Source of the DNA: Nitrospirota bacterium
GTDB taxonomy: Bacteria; Nitrospinota; Nitrospinia; Nitrospinales; VA-1
Assembly: GCA_003235465.1 (NCBI GenBank)
Contig: QJWD01000430.1
Coordinates: 1-15,208, forward strand
DNA length: 15,208 nt
Direction of reading: 5' to 3'
Positions 1 to 8,484 of the stretch are shown here, piece by piece. Both the position numbers and the translations under genes were made by a program. The notes beneath the pieces were generated by a model. That model saw only the letters and a list, made by a program, of their open reading frames with translations. It made no database searches and was not told where the DNA came from. Each line of letters starts with the position of its first letter. Within the stretch, counting starts at the first letter, position 1.

Positions 1-13
1 GGGAAAAAAAACG

Positions 14-256
14 TTCGCGCCCAACCGCAGGCCCGCTTCGGGCAAGAGGCCCCAGGCGGCCGGGGCGCGGGTTTCGGGAAGCGGCGCGAGAGGCGCGAAA
101 CCCGGTGACGCCCGGCCGGGATGGAAGGATCAGGCGACGCCCAACCGTTTCCCGGTTTCGGACAAGAGGCCCCAGATATCCAGGACCGAGGGGGCTTCGG
201 GAAGCGGCGCGAGAGCCGCGAAACCCGGTGAAGCCCGGCCCCGCTTGAAGGATCAG
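14..256 (+). repeat. Two in-frame tandem copies of a 40/41-residue basic repeat in the methyltransferase N-terminus
   Basis: Copy 1 spans 14-133 (40 codons) and copy 2 spans 134-256 (41 codons). Shared protein landmarks in order are PNR, KRPQ, SGSGARxAKPG, ARP and KDQ. The DNA is also alike: AAGAGGCCCCAG, TTCGGGAAGCGGCGCGAGA and AAACCCGGTGA are common to both copies. This points to a fairly recent duplication rather than chance low complexity. The repeats are rich in R, K, P, G and A and are probably disordered, as expected for an RNA-binding tail on a SpoU enzyme. More copies may lie left of the window. Confidence 0.85.
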
Positions 257-536
257 GAGGTTGTGGTTTATGGCCTGAACGCCTGCATGGCCGCGTTCAA
301 AAAGCGTCCGGCGGATCTTTTGCGGGTGTTCTTTCATGAGAGCCGACGGCAGGAGCTGAAGGAGGTCACCAGGTGGTGCCGCGCGCGCAAGCTGCCCTAC
401 CGCGAGCTCGATATCGAATCGCTCAACAAGGTTGCCGCAAGCGTTCATCACGAAGGCGTGGCGATGGTTGTGAGGCCGCTTCTGCCGCTGCCGCTTTCTC
501 AGCTCGTCAAAGGCGGCCTGACGGCGGGCTCGGTGC

Positions 537-552
537 TGGTGGCGTGGTGGCG
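537..552 (+). repeat. Exact 8-bp tandem duplication (TGGTGGCG x2) that breaks the methyltransferase frame
   Basis: TGGTGGCG occurs at 537-544 and again at 545-552. The family reading frame upstream (positions congruent to 2 mod 3) moves to frame 1 exactly here. Deleting one copy restores a perfect junction, LVALDGVENPHNIG. No slippery heptamer is visible, so programmed frameshifting is unlikely. Slipped-strand duplication or an assembly error is the simplest explanation. Confidence 0.9.
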
Positions 553-1009
553 CTCGACGGGGTGGAAAACCCGCACAACATCGGCGCGATCGCGCGCTCC
601 GCCGCCTATTTTGGCGCCTGCGGGCTGGTCGTCGAAGCCGGCGAAAGCGCGCGCGCGCTGCCGCCTTCGGCGGTGCGCATGGCGGAAGGCGGCCTGGAAA
701 GCGTGCCGTGTTACCAGACCGGCGATATGCCCTCGGCGATCAGGGATCTTCGCGGCCAGGGCCTGTTCATCCTCGGTGCGGACGCCGGGGCGGCTCTCAC
801 GATACAGGAGGCGGCGCTCACCTTTCCGCTGGTGCTGGTGCTCGGCAGCGAAGGCCAGGGCCTTTCGGAGCGGGCGCGGAAACGCTGCGACGCCCTGGTT
901 CGCATTCCGGGCTCGGGCCAGGTCGAATCGCTCAATGTTTCGGTGGCGGCGGGGGTGCTCCTCGCCGAGGTTTTCCGCCGCCGGCCGAAGGCGTGAACGG
1001 GAGGGGGGA

Positions 1010-1447
1010 ATGGTTTTCGCCAAATTGCATCCGCTCCTCGTGCATTTTCCCGTAGGCCTGCTCGTCAGCGGGGCGCTGTTCGAACTTTACGGCGGCATGC
1101 GGGGCGACGAAGTGGTGAAAACCGCCGGCCGCTTCAACGTGCGTCTCGGTTTCTACTTCGTCTGGCCGGTGCTCGCCGTCGGCCTCATCGCGGCCATAAA
1201 CCTCGATGTGCCCGTCAAGGCCAAGCCGTTTCTCGGCTACCACATGCTGGGGGCGTTTTCGAGCGCGGTGATTTTTATCGCGGTGATGCTGATCGGCCGT
1301 TTCGGAAAGAGCCACGCGATGGGCCTGATTCGATCGGTGCTTCTTGGGGCGGGCCTCCTTAGCGTTCTTGCCACAGGCTATTTAGGCGGCGAGCTCGTGC
1401 ACCGGCACGGGCTGCCTCAGGCGGCGCTCGAAAACACCAGCAGGTAG
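1010..1447 (+). CDS. DUF2231 multi-pass membrane protein
   Basis: This is a 145-residue integral membrane protein of the DUF2231 family, whose function is not established. The N-terminal signature KLHPLLVHFPVGL (residues 5-17) is typical of the family, with about four hydrophobic segments following. The C-terminal YLGGELVHRHG matches the family's usual ending, and its histidines have been thought of as possible heme or metal ligands (inference). The ATG is preceded by a purine-rich GGGAGGGGGGA and lies 13 bp after the methyltransferase stop, suggesting cotranscription. The frame is by chance continuous with the upstream frame of the broken methyltransferase, so a naive caller would fuse them; they are separate genes. 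Its last 31 bp overlap the 3' end of the opposing DUF2231-like gene. Confidence 0.8.
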   Translation: MVFAKLHPLLVHFPVGLLVSGALFELYGGMRGDEVVKTAGRFNVRLGFYFVWPVLAVGLIAAINLDVPVKAKPFLGYHMLGAFSSAVIFIAVMLIGRFGKSHAMGLIRSVLLGAGLLSVLATGYLGGELVHRHGLPQAALENTSR

Positions 1448-1809
1448 CCGGAATAGATGCAGGCGAGGAGGGCGAGCCCGGTGGTGGAGTAGAAGACCAG
1501 CGCCACCGCCGAATACACGCGGGTGTAAGAGTAGCCGACGGCGATTCCGAGAATGAGGGTGAACAGGAACGAATAACCCTGGTGCCCCTCCACCTCCACG
1601 TTGGTTTTCAGGTTGAGGTCGGCGGAGACCATGCCGGAAAAGCAGGCGAGCACCGCCGCCAGGAGGCCGAGGCTCAGGTTGAAGCGGGCCGCCGCCAGGA
1701 GTGAGGGGCTATCCCCCCTCCGCGCCAGGAACAAGAGCGCCGACGCGGCGGTGAACAGGGCGACGGGGAAATGCGAAAGGAACGGGTGGAAACTGACGGT
1801 GCTCAACAT
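1417..1809 (-). CDS. DUF2231-like membrane protein, convergent with the neighbouring DUF2231 gene
   Basis: This 130-residue membrane protein begins with FHPFLSHFPVALF, a variant of the DUF2231 opening (HPLLVHFPVGL). It also shares an RFN-x2-LG segment with the gene at 1010-1447, so the two look like distant paralogues. About four hydrophobic helices are visible. It ends SGYLLVFSSAA and lacks the C-terminal GGELVHRHG block of its partner, so any ligand function tied to that block is absent. The start at 1809 is the first ATG ahead of the family motif, but no good ribosome binding site precedes it. The two stop codons lie past each other, giving a 31-bp antisense overlap. Function is unknown; a two-subunit complex is inference. 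Confidence 0.7.
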   Translation of the reverse strand: MLSTVSFHPFLSHFPVALFTAASALLFLARRGDSPSLLAAARFNLSLGLLAAVLACFSGMVSADLNLKTNVEVEGHQGYSFLFTLILGIAVGYSYTRVYSAVALVFYSTTGLALLACIYSGYLLVFSSAA

Positions 1810-1908
1810 GGGGCCGGCCGTTTACGCCCGGATTTGGAAGGCACCGCCTGCCAGGCAAGCGCGCCCCGGATGGTTCCGGACGGTTTCAGGATAGGAGGGG
1901 CTTTTAAG

Positions 1909-2214
1909 TCACTTGTTGCTGGTGGAGTTGCCTATGTTCTTGGCGATGTCCACGGTTTCCTGAAGGTCGAGGTTCACATCGACGTCGACCTTGGTGGCGT
2001 TGACGACGTCTTTCTCCAGGTGCTCCATGTTGACGGTTTGCTTGAGTCCCTCGGCCTCGTCCATGACTTCCTGCTTGAGGCTGTTGAAAGTGTTCTGGAA
2101 CTCACCCCAGCCCTTGCCGATGGCTTTCGCGAGCTTGGGCAGGTTCTGCGGCCCGATGACCACGACGGCGATGGCCATGATGACCATCAATTCGAAAAAT
2201 CCGATATCAAACAT
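1909..2214 (-). CDS. tatB: Twin-arginine translocase subunit, TatB type (TatA/TatB family)
   Basis: This is a 101-residue component of the Sec-independent Tat pathway, which exports folded proteins across the cytoplasmic membrane. The N-terminus MFDIGFFELMV is the TatB signature, with Glu at position 8 where TatA usually has Gln. One membrane helix (about 4-20) is followed by the conserved hinge G21-P22 and an amphipathic helix PKLAKAIGKGWGEFQ. The acidic, polar tail (about 45-101) is shorter than in E. coli TatB (171 residues). tatC and tatA are not in the window. The start is fixed by the MFDIG motif; CGGAG lies about 10 bases upstream. Annotation pipelines may label it TatA/TatE; the E8 residue is why I prefer TatB. 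The gene diverges from ribF. Confidence 0.85.
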   Translation of the reverse strand: MFDIGFFELMVIMAIAVVVIGPQNLPKLAKAIGKGWGEFQNTFNSLKQEVMDEAEGLKQTVNMEHLEKDVVNATKVDVDVNLDLQETVDIAKNIGNSTSNK

Positions 2215-2264
2215 AGTGTGCGGACTCCGGTGTTCTGAATGATCATGAGTTTAACAGACTGCGT

Positions 2265-2322
2265 GGCGCTTTTCCAGTGCCTTCACGAGGGCCGCCGGCT
2301 TCGGCCGCCTGTGAAAAGCGCC
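2265..2322 (+). promoter_or_regulatory. 58-nt inverted-repeat structure in the ribF leader
   Basis: GGCGCTTTTC (2265-2274) and GAAAAGCGCC (2313-2322) form a perfect 10-bp inverted repeat. Between them is an inner hairpin of GGCCG (2290-2294) with CGGCC (2302-2306). The structure ends 8 bases before the ribF Shine-Dalgarno GGAGG at 2331-2335. It has no U-tract and does not resemble the conserved FMN (RFN) riboswitch. It could be a leader-RNA control element for ribF or an operator in the tatB-ribF divergent region. Function is not known. Confidence 0.55.
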
Positions 2323-2342
2323 GGGGGGCGGGAGGCCGGGGC

Positions 2343-3275
2343 ATGAAAATCATCCGCGGCATGAAAAACCTGGAAGGCCCGCCGCCCTACCCGGTGGTGG
2401 CCATCGGCAATTTCGACGGGGTGCATATCGGCCACCAGATGATTTTCCGCCGGGCCTCGGCCTACGCCTGCGAGAACGGCGGCACCTCCATGGCGTTCAC
2501 CTTCGAACCGCATCCGCTCAAGATCATCGCCCCCAGCCGGGTGCCGCCCCTCCTCACCACGTTCCGCAAGAAGATGGAGCTGATCGAAGCCTGCGGCATC
2601 GACCGGGTGATCTGCGCCGAGTTCGACCGCCAGTTTGCCGACCAGCGCCCGCGCGAGTTCGCGGGCAACATCCTGTCGGGAAAAATCGGCGCGCGCGAGG
2701 TGGTGGTGGGGTTTGACTACGCCTTTGGCCGGGGCCGCGAGGGCACGGTGCCCTACCTCCGGAAAATGGGCGAGGAATTCGGGTTCAAGGTGCACGTCGT
2801 CGAGCCGATAGAACACCAGGGCAGGCTGGTCAGCAGTTCGTACGTCCGCGAACTCATCGAGGATGGCGAGGTGAAGGCGGCGGCGGGATTTCTCGGCCGT
2901 CCTTATTCCATCGAAGGCCCGGTGGTGCACGGCCACAAGACGGGAGGCGCCATCGGCGTGCCGACGGCGAACATCGATACCGGCCGCATGCAGGTTCCGG
3001 GTAACGGCGTTTACGCCGTCCGCGTCCGCCACCGCGGGCGGGTTCAGGACGGGGTGGCCAACGTCGGTTTCAACCCCACCTTCCATCGCGACCGCCTGAG
3101 CGTGGAGGTTCACATCTTCGACTTCGCGGAAAAAATCTACGGCCAGGAGATCGAGGTGGAATTCGTCGAACGCATCCGCAGCGAAACGGAATTTGCCTCA
3201 GCGGACGACCTGGTCCGCCAAATCGCAAGGGACATCGAGCGCGCCCGCGAACTTCTCGGTGAGGAGGGGGAATGA
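2343..3275 (+). CDS. ribF: Bifunctional riboflavin kinase / FAD synthetase
   Basis: RibF phosphorylates riboflavin to FMN and adenylylates FMN to FAD. At 310 residues it has the usual length. The N-terminal nucleotidyltransferase domain shows IGNFDGVHIGH (about 21-31), the family fingerprint, and a typical SSSYVRELI segment before the second domain. The C-terminal kinase domain has HKTGGAIGVPTANI (about 198-211) and NVGFNPTF. I chose the ATG at 2343 over an upstream in-frame start (2277) for three reasons: GGAGG sits 7 bases before it, family homology begins soon after it, and the upstream segment falls inside the leader inverted repeat. The stop overlaps the next ATG (ATGA), so translation is probably coupled to the flippase-like gene. 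Its product FAD is the cofactor of MnmG, encoded further along. Confidence 0.95.
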   Translation: MKIIRGMKNLEGPPPYPVVAIGNFDGVHIGHQMIFRRASAYACENGGTSMAFTFEPHPLKIIAPSRVPPLLTTFRKKMELIEACGIDRVICAEFDRQFADQRPREFAGNILSGKIGAREVVVGFDYAFGRGREGTVPYLRKMGEEFGFKVHVVEPIEHQGRLVSSSYVRELIEDGEVKAAAGFLGRPYSIEGPVVHGHKTGGAIGVPTANIDTGRMQVPGNGVYAVRVRHRGRVQDGVANVGFNPTFHRDRLSVEVHIFDFAEKIYGQEIEVEFVERIRSETEFASADDLVRQIARDIERARELLGEEGE

Positions 3276-4312
3276 ATTACAAGCAACTCGCCGTCGGCGT
3301 CGCCATCGCCCTCGCCGCCCTCGGTTACACCATGTGGAACGTTTCCCTGGCCGAGCTTGCCGATTCCTTCAAAACGGCGCGTTACGTTTACGTTGTCCCC
3401 GCGGTGCTGTTGATCGTGCTCAGCTACCTGGTTCGCGCTTGGCGCTGGCGGCTGCTTCTCAGCCCCATCAAGGACATCGAATCGCGCGGGCTTTACGCTC
3501 CGCTCATGGTCGGCTTCATGGGCAACATCCTGCCGGCGCGCGCGGGCGAATTCCTGCGCGCCTACCTGCTCGGCAAGAAGCACAAGCTCACGTTCTCCAG
3601 CGCGTTCGCCTCCATCGTCGTCGAGCGCCTGTTCGACATCATCATGCTGTTCCTCCTGTTCGCCTGGGTCTTTCATTACCATTCCGAGGTGTTCGACAGC
3701 GGCGCACGCGTTTCCGGCGTCAGCCTGTCCGACCTGGCGCTGATCTTCGGCCGCCTGTCTGCCGGGGTGGTGGCGCTGCTCATCGCATTTTTTTATCTCA
3801 TGATCCGCCAGCGCGAGCGCCTCACGCGCTGGGTTCTATTCCTAATCCGGCCGCTGCCGGAAAAATGGCACGCCAAGGTGGAATACCTGATCGAGGAATT
3901 CGCGCTCGGGCTCGATGCCGTCCGCAAGCCGGCGGTTCTCGTTAAGATCGCGTGTTATTCGGTGCTGCTTTGGGCGGCCATCGTGCTCAGCTACTACCCC
4001 TTCTACTGGGCGTTCGACCTTGCCGATAAATCAGCGAGTTCCCTTCTCGTGCTGGTGGTGACGGTGTGCGTGCTCATCACCGCGGTTCCCACCCCGGCCT
4101 TCCTCGGCTCGTTCAACGCCGGTGTCCTCATCGCCCTGCACGAGGTGATGGGCGAGGCCGAAATCACGGCGGTGAGCTTCGGCATGGTGGCGTGGGCGGT
4201 GAACTTTCTCGTCCTGTTCGCCCTGGGGATGTATTTCATCGTCCACGAGCATTATTCGGTGAGCGCCCTCATCGAGGCGGAGGAAAAGGGCTCAAAGGAC
4301 CTGGGGTTGTGA
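3272..4312 (+). CDS. Lysylphosphatidylglycerol synthase transmembrane-type (UPF0104/YbhN-like) flippase-domain protein
   Basis: This 346-residue polytopic inner-membrane protein has the flippase-like domain shared with the N-terminal half of MprF but no C-terminal aminoacyl-transfer domain. Family motifs are RAWRWR (55-60), PARAGEFLRAYLLGKK (88-103) and VVERLFD (116-122), followed by several hydrophobic helices and a late VPTPAFLGSFNAG loop. Related proteins are thought to move or bind lipid-linked substrates; the substrate here cannot be read from sequence. It starts within the ribF stop (4-bp overlap) and has a strong GAGGAGG ribosome binding site. Its C-terminal tail is charged and cytoplasmic-looking. 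No obvious terminator follows, and the next transcript (tRNA-Leu) has its own promoter. Confidence 0.82.
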   Translation: MNYKQLAVGVAIALAALGYTMWNVSLAELADSFKTARYVYVVPAVLLIVLSYLVRAWRWRLLLSPIKDIESRGLYAPLMVGFMGNILPARAGEFLRAYLLGKKHKLTFSSAFASIVVERLFDIIMLFLLFAWVFHYHSEVFDSGARVSGVSLSDLALIFGRLSAGVVALLIAFFYLMIRQRERLTRWVLFLIRPLPEKWHAKVEYLIEEFALGLDAVRKPAVLVKIACYSVLLWAAIVLSYYPFYWAFDLADKSASSLLVLVVTVCVLITAVPTPAFLGSFNAGVLIALHEVMGEAEITAVSFGMVAWAVNFLVLFALGMYFIVHEHYSVSALIEAEEKGSKDLGL

Positions 4313-4324
4313 CATAAATACGCC

Positions 4325-4353
4325 TTGAATTTACGCGGAAGAAAATCCATAAT
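4325..4353 (+). promoter_or_regulatory. Promoter of tRNA-Leu
   Basis: A sigma70-like promoter has TTGAAT (4325-4330), a 17-base spacer, and CATAAT (4348-4353). The predicted transcription start falls about 15 bases before the mature tRNA end. A G/C-rich stretch (GGCGTTCCGGCCCG) follows the -10 box, as in stringently controlled stable-RNA promoters (inference). Confidence 0.65.
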
Positions 4354-4374
4354 AGGCGTTCCGGCCCGTACTTT

Positions 4375-4461
4375 GCCGAAGTGGCGGAATTGGTAGACGC
4401 GCATGATTCAGGATCATGTGCCGGAAACGGCGTGGAGGTTCAAATCCTCTCTTCGGCACCA
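4375..4461 (+). tRNA. tRNA-Leu (anticodon CAG)
   Basis: This 87-nt class II tRNA reads CUG codons. The acceptor stem is GCCGAAG (4375-4381) with CTTCGGC (4451-4457); discriminator A (4458) and an encoded CCA (4459-4461) follow. The D-arm contains GGTAGACGC. The anticodon stem CATGA/TCATG encloses TTCAGGA, giving CAG at 4409-4411. A long variable arm (CCGGAAACGG) marks a Leu-type tRNA, and the T-arm loop is TTCAAAT. All stems pair. Confidence 0.97.
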
Positions 4462-4809
4462 CTCGCCGTGGGGGCAGCTTGCTCACGATGTGCGGTATTT
4501 TTTGATTAGGGTTCGAACTTTTTCCGTCGAACCGCACCACTCCTTACGCGGAGGAGTGAATTGGCCCGTGCCACGCGGAGCTCATCCCCCCTCCCTGGCG
4601 GTTGGCCCGGGAAGCCCGGGGCCGCCGGTTTCGGGCCAGGCCCTCTTTATCCCCCTAAAATTTCCCTGATAGCACAGGCTCCTCTGGCGCGGGTGGCGGT
4701 TTTTGCGTGCCTGACCGCCGCGAATCGCGCGTTTTGGCTGTTTTACTGGCGCCGGGTTGTTGTATCATGAAATTTCGTTCTGACTCTTAACCTGGGGGCT
4801 TTTCAAGCC
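4462..4809. other. Gene-free stretch with nested inverted repeats between tRNA-Leu and mnmG
   Basis: I find no credible gene in these 348 bases. They hold several perfect or near-perfect inverted repeats. GTGCGGT (4490-4496) pairs with ACCGCAC (4531-4537), competing with GGTTCGA (4510-4516) and TCGAACC (4527-4533). CACTCCT (4538-4544) pairs with AGGAGTG (4552-4558). A GC-rich hairpin lies at 4604-4623. A weaker stem CGTGGG (4467-4472) with CTCACG (4482-4487), ten bases before a run of six T (4498-4503), may be the tRNA terminator. Upstream of mnmG a possible -10 TATCAT (4763-4768) lacks a convincing -35. Confidence 0.6.
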
Positions 4810-6698
<1,889 letters not shown>

Positions 6699-6699
<1 letters not shown>

Positions 6700-6917
6700 T
6701 GCACGACGACACGGTTCAGATCCGCCTCGAGATCGACAAGCGCGACATCGCCTACCTCGTTAGCCTGTTCGAGGGCTACGATTCACTGGCGGTGGTGCGC
6801 ACCCTCGACAACACGCGCGGCCTCGTCGAACTCATGGTCGCGCCGGATTTTCTCGACGACACCCGCCGGCTGCTCGCCGCCCTGAAAGAAGAGATGCCGC
6901 TCACCCTCGTCCCCTAG
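6699..6917 (+). CDS. DUF4911 small protein
   Basis: This 72-residue soluble protein of unknown function resembles DUF4911. Visible family-like features are RLEIDKRDIAYLVSLFEGYD near the N-terminus and the central VVRTLDNTRGLVELMVAP, followed by a helix and a short strand (PLTLVP). It starts in the mnmG stop (A of TGA is A of ATG), so expression is probably coupled to MnmG. That adjacency hints at a link to tRNA modification but does not prove one. DUF4911 proteins are mainly known from deltaproteobacteria-like genomes, which supports the broad taxonomic guess. It converges on apt with a gap of only 23 bases, and no clear terminator lies between them. Confidence 0.75.
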
Positions 6918-6940
6918 GCGTTTGCCAGGGGGCAGGCCGG

Positions 6941-7462
6941 TCAGTACGAGATCAGCGAGAACACGCCGAGGCCGCCGAGCTTCTCCCTTCCCCTGAGAAA
7001 CGTGAGTTCCATCAGGAACGCGGCTTCCACAATTTCCACCTGCGGAAAATAACTCCCGATCAACTGTGCCGTGGCGGCCAGGGTGCCGCCGGTCGCCAGC
7101 ACGTCGTCGATGACGAGAACCTTCTGGCCGGGAACAAACGCGTCCTGGTGAATCTCCAGGGCGTCGGTGCCGTATTCCAGCGCGTAGGTCTGCTGGTAGG
7201 TTTTGTGCGGCAGCTTGTCGGGCTTTCTCACCAGCGTCACCCCCGCGCCCAGGGCGTAGGCCAGGGGCGCCGCGAACACGAAGCCGCGCGCCTCGATGCC
7301 CACCACCTGGTCGATGCCTTTATCCTGGTAGCGCGCACTGAACGCGCCCACCATCTGCTTGAAGGCCTCGCCGTCGGCGAGCAGCGGCGTGATGTCCTTG
7401 AACAGGATGCCGGGTTTGGGAAAGTCGGGAATATCCCGAATCCGCGATTTAAGTTGTTCCAT
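6941..7462 (-). CDS. apt: Adenine phosphoribosyltransferase
   Basis: Apt salvages adenine: adenine plus PRPP gives AMP plus pyrophosphate, in the cytosol. The protein is 173 residues, close to the usual 170-185. The N-terminus [21 protein letters not shown] is diagnostic of Apt, [14 protein letters not shown] (55-68) follows, and the PRPP-binding motif [13 protein letters not shown] (115-127) has both acidic residues. A basic [10 protein letters not shown] loop (79-88) precedes the catalytic hood. The ATG at 7462 has GAGGAA closely upstream. It is a single-gene unit between a convergent neighbour (DUF4911) and the tail of the M23 lipoprotein gene, which lies upstream on the same strand with a 143-base gap. 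I see no clear promoter in that gap. Confidence 0.96.
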   Translation of the reverse strand: MEQLKSRIRDIPDFPKPGILFKDITPLLADGEAFKQMVGAFSARYQDKGIDQVVGIEARGFVFAAPLAYALGAGVTLVRKPDKLPHKTYQQTYALEYGTDALEIHQDAFVPGQKVLVIDDVLATGGTLAATAQLIGSYFPQVEIVEAAFLMELTFLRGREKLGGLGVFSLISY

Positions 7463-7605
7463 GGGTTCCTCGTGTGTGTTGGAAGTGGCGGCCCTGTTTT
7501 ACTACGGATGGCGGCCGGGGGACAACGGTCAATTTTCCTGTGCGGGTTTTTCCATCCGGCAAACGAGGCCGCCGGTTCGAGCGCGTCTTGCGCGGTTTTC
7601 TGGGT

Positions 7606-8331
7606 TTAGCGGCGGGGGGGAAGGAACTTCAGCGGGTTTTTCGGGTGGGTGTGGTTTCGCACTTCGAAGTGCAGGTGCGGCCCGGAGGAGCGGCCCGTCG
7701 TGCCCACCGAGGCGATGCGCTGGCCCTGCTTGACGAGGTCGTCCTTCTTGACCCAGTTCTTGGCGTTATGCGCGTAAACGGTGGTCAGGTGGTTCGGGTG
7801 CTTGACGATGACCATGAGGCCGTAGCCCTTGGGGCCCCAGTCGCTGAACACCACGCGGCCTTCCGCCGCGGCGAACACCGGCGCGCCTCGCTCGGCGCCG
7901 ATGTCGATGCCGTCGTGGTGGCCGCTGCCGCGCGAACCGTAGGTGGAGGTCAGCGTGCCTTTCACCGGCCAGATGAGGTACCCCTTGAGCGGCGGCAGGC
8001 TGGCTTCCTCGACGGGGCTCGATTCGCTTTTGGGCGCGGGCGTCGGGTTCGTCGCCGCCGTGGCGGGCACCTGGCGGAGCGTCCTCGCGCCGGGGATCCA
8101 GATCTTGCGGCCGACCTGAATCTGGCTTGCGTCTTTGATGTTGTTCAGCCGCATGAGGGTGACGACGCTGACGTCGTAGGTTTTGGCGATGCGGTAAAGC
8201 GTTTGCCCGGGGCGCACCGAGTGGTAGATGCCGGTGGAGTGCCGCTCGGTCGGCAGGCTCTGGCAGCCGAGGAGCGGGCCGAGCAGAACAAGCGCGAGCA
8301 GGATGGGTGGCGAAAGTTTTGTCCAGGGCAT
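7606..8331 (-). CDS. LysM and M23 (LytM) endopeptidase lipoprotein, NlpD-like
   Basis: This is a probable cell-wall hydrolase or hydrolase activator anchored as a lipoprotein. Residues 1-23 form a lipoprotein signal peptide ending in LLGC (acylated Cys 23). A LysM domain (about 36-80, VRPGQTLYRIAKTYDVS) should bind glycan strands. After a Pro/Ser linker, an M23 domain (about 117-236) carries HHDGIDIG (138-145) and HLH (219-221). The zinc ligands H and D and the HxH pair are all present, unlike the degenerate LytM domains of E. coli NlpD and EnvC, so it could itself be an active endopeptidase (inference). In many proteobacteria nlpD sits by pcm, surE or rpoS; none is seen here. A strong promoter lies just upstream. 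No good Shine-Dalgarno precedes the ATG. Confidence 0.9.
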   Translation of the reverse strand: MPWTKLSPPILLALVLLGPLLGCQSLPTERHSTGIYHSVRPGQTLYRIAKTYDVSVVTLMRLNNIKDASQIQVGRKIWIPGARTLRQVPATAATNPTPAPKSESSPVEEASLPPLKGYLIWPVKGTLTSTYGSRGSGHHDGIDIGAERGAPVFAAAEGRVVFSDWGPKGYGLMVIVKHPNHLTTVYAHNAKNWVKKDDLVKQGQRIASVGTTGRSSGPHLHFEVRNHTHPKNPLKFLPPRR

Positions 8332-8367
8332 CAGCGGGCGGCCAGGTTGGTTTATAACCTATTGAAA

Positions 8368-8395
8368 ATTGTAGCATTAGGATAGTATCTGTCAA
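8368..8395 (-). promoter_or_regulatory. Strong sigma70-like promoter of the M23 lipoprotein gene
   Basis: On the minus strand, a perfect TTGACA (8395-8390) is followed by a 16-base spacer and TACAAT (8373-8368). The start of transcription should be near 8361, giving a leader of about 30 bases before the ATG at 8331. This is one of the best consensus matches in the window. Confidence 0.7.
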
Positions 8396-8420
8396 GGTTG
8401 AACCGGCCGCAGGAGAGCGC

Positions 8421-8449
8421 TTTACATCGCCATTGCCATACGGTATAAC
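8421..8449 (+). promoter_or_regulatory. Promoter of the propeller lipoprotein gene
   Basis: TTTACA (8421-8426), a 17-base spacer and TATAAC (8444-8449) form a good sigma70-like match. It would give a leader of about 30 bases before the TTG start at 8485. It sits back to back with the M23 gene promoter, only 26 bases apart. Confidence 0.6.
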
Positions 8450-8484
8450 CAACAGATTCCGCCAACCCCTGGAGACCGCCGCCG

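Larger units (their letters stand above)
2..996 (+). pseudogene. YfiF-like SpoU/TrmH-family RNA methyltransferase, 5' truncated by the window and frameshifted
   Basis: This family methylates ribose 2'-OH groups of rRNA or tRNA using S-adenosylmethionine. The frame is open from position 2 with no stop, so the true start lies left of the window; the TTG at 245 is internal. Order: a basic, disordered tandem repeat (14-256); a SpoU substrate-binding domain starting VYGLNACMAAFKKRP (from about 263), which resembles E. coli YfiF (VYGENACQALFQSRP); then the knotted methyltransferase domain. The knot motifs NPHNIGAIARS, LVLGSEGQGLSERA and VESLNVSVAAGVLLAE lie in a different frame, down to the TGA at 994-996. 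The shift is explained by an 8-bp duplication at 537-552. Removing one copy gives a continuous GSVLVALDGVENPHNIG. YfiF also has a K/R/P-rich N-terminal extension, which favours this subgroup over plain RlmB. As written the gene would yield no functional methyltransferase. A sequencing or assembly error is equally possible. Confidence 0.88.

Noticed and set aside
537..552. Programmed -1 ribosomal frameshift in the methyltransferase gene
   Set aside because: No slippery heptamer is present, and a simple 8-bp duplication explains the shift exactly.
245..1447. A single 400-residue protein starting at TTG 245 and ending in DUF2231
   Set aside because: It joins the methyltransferase N-terminus, about 150 out-of-frame residues, and the DUF2231 gene, which has its own ATG and ribosome binding site at 1010. 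The frame continuity is accidental.
2215..2342. FMN (RFN) riboswitch before ribF
   Set aside because: None of the conserved RFN helices or loop sequences is visible; only a simple two-stem inverted repeat is present.
4462..4809. tRNA-associated attachment site or integrated element
   Set aside because: No direct repeat of the tRNA 3' end, no integrase and no change of gene content follow; mnmG is ordinary chromosome.
6918..6940. Bidirectional terminator between DUF4911 and apt
   Set aside because: Only a 4-bp stem (TGCC/GGCA) without a T-run is present, too weak to call.
7474..8385. A 303-codon open frame on the plus strand opposite the M23 lipoprotein gene
   Set aside because: The opposing frame encodes a complete lipobox, LysM and M23 protein; this frame shows only arginine/alanine-rich shadow composition.
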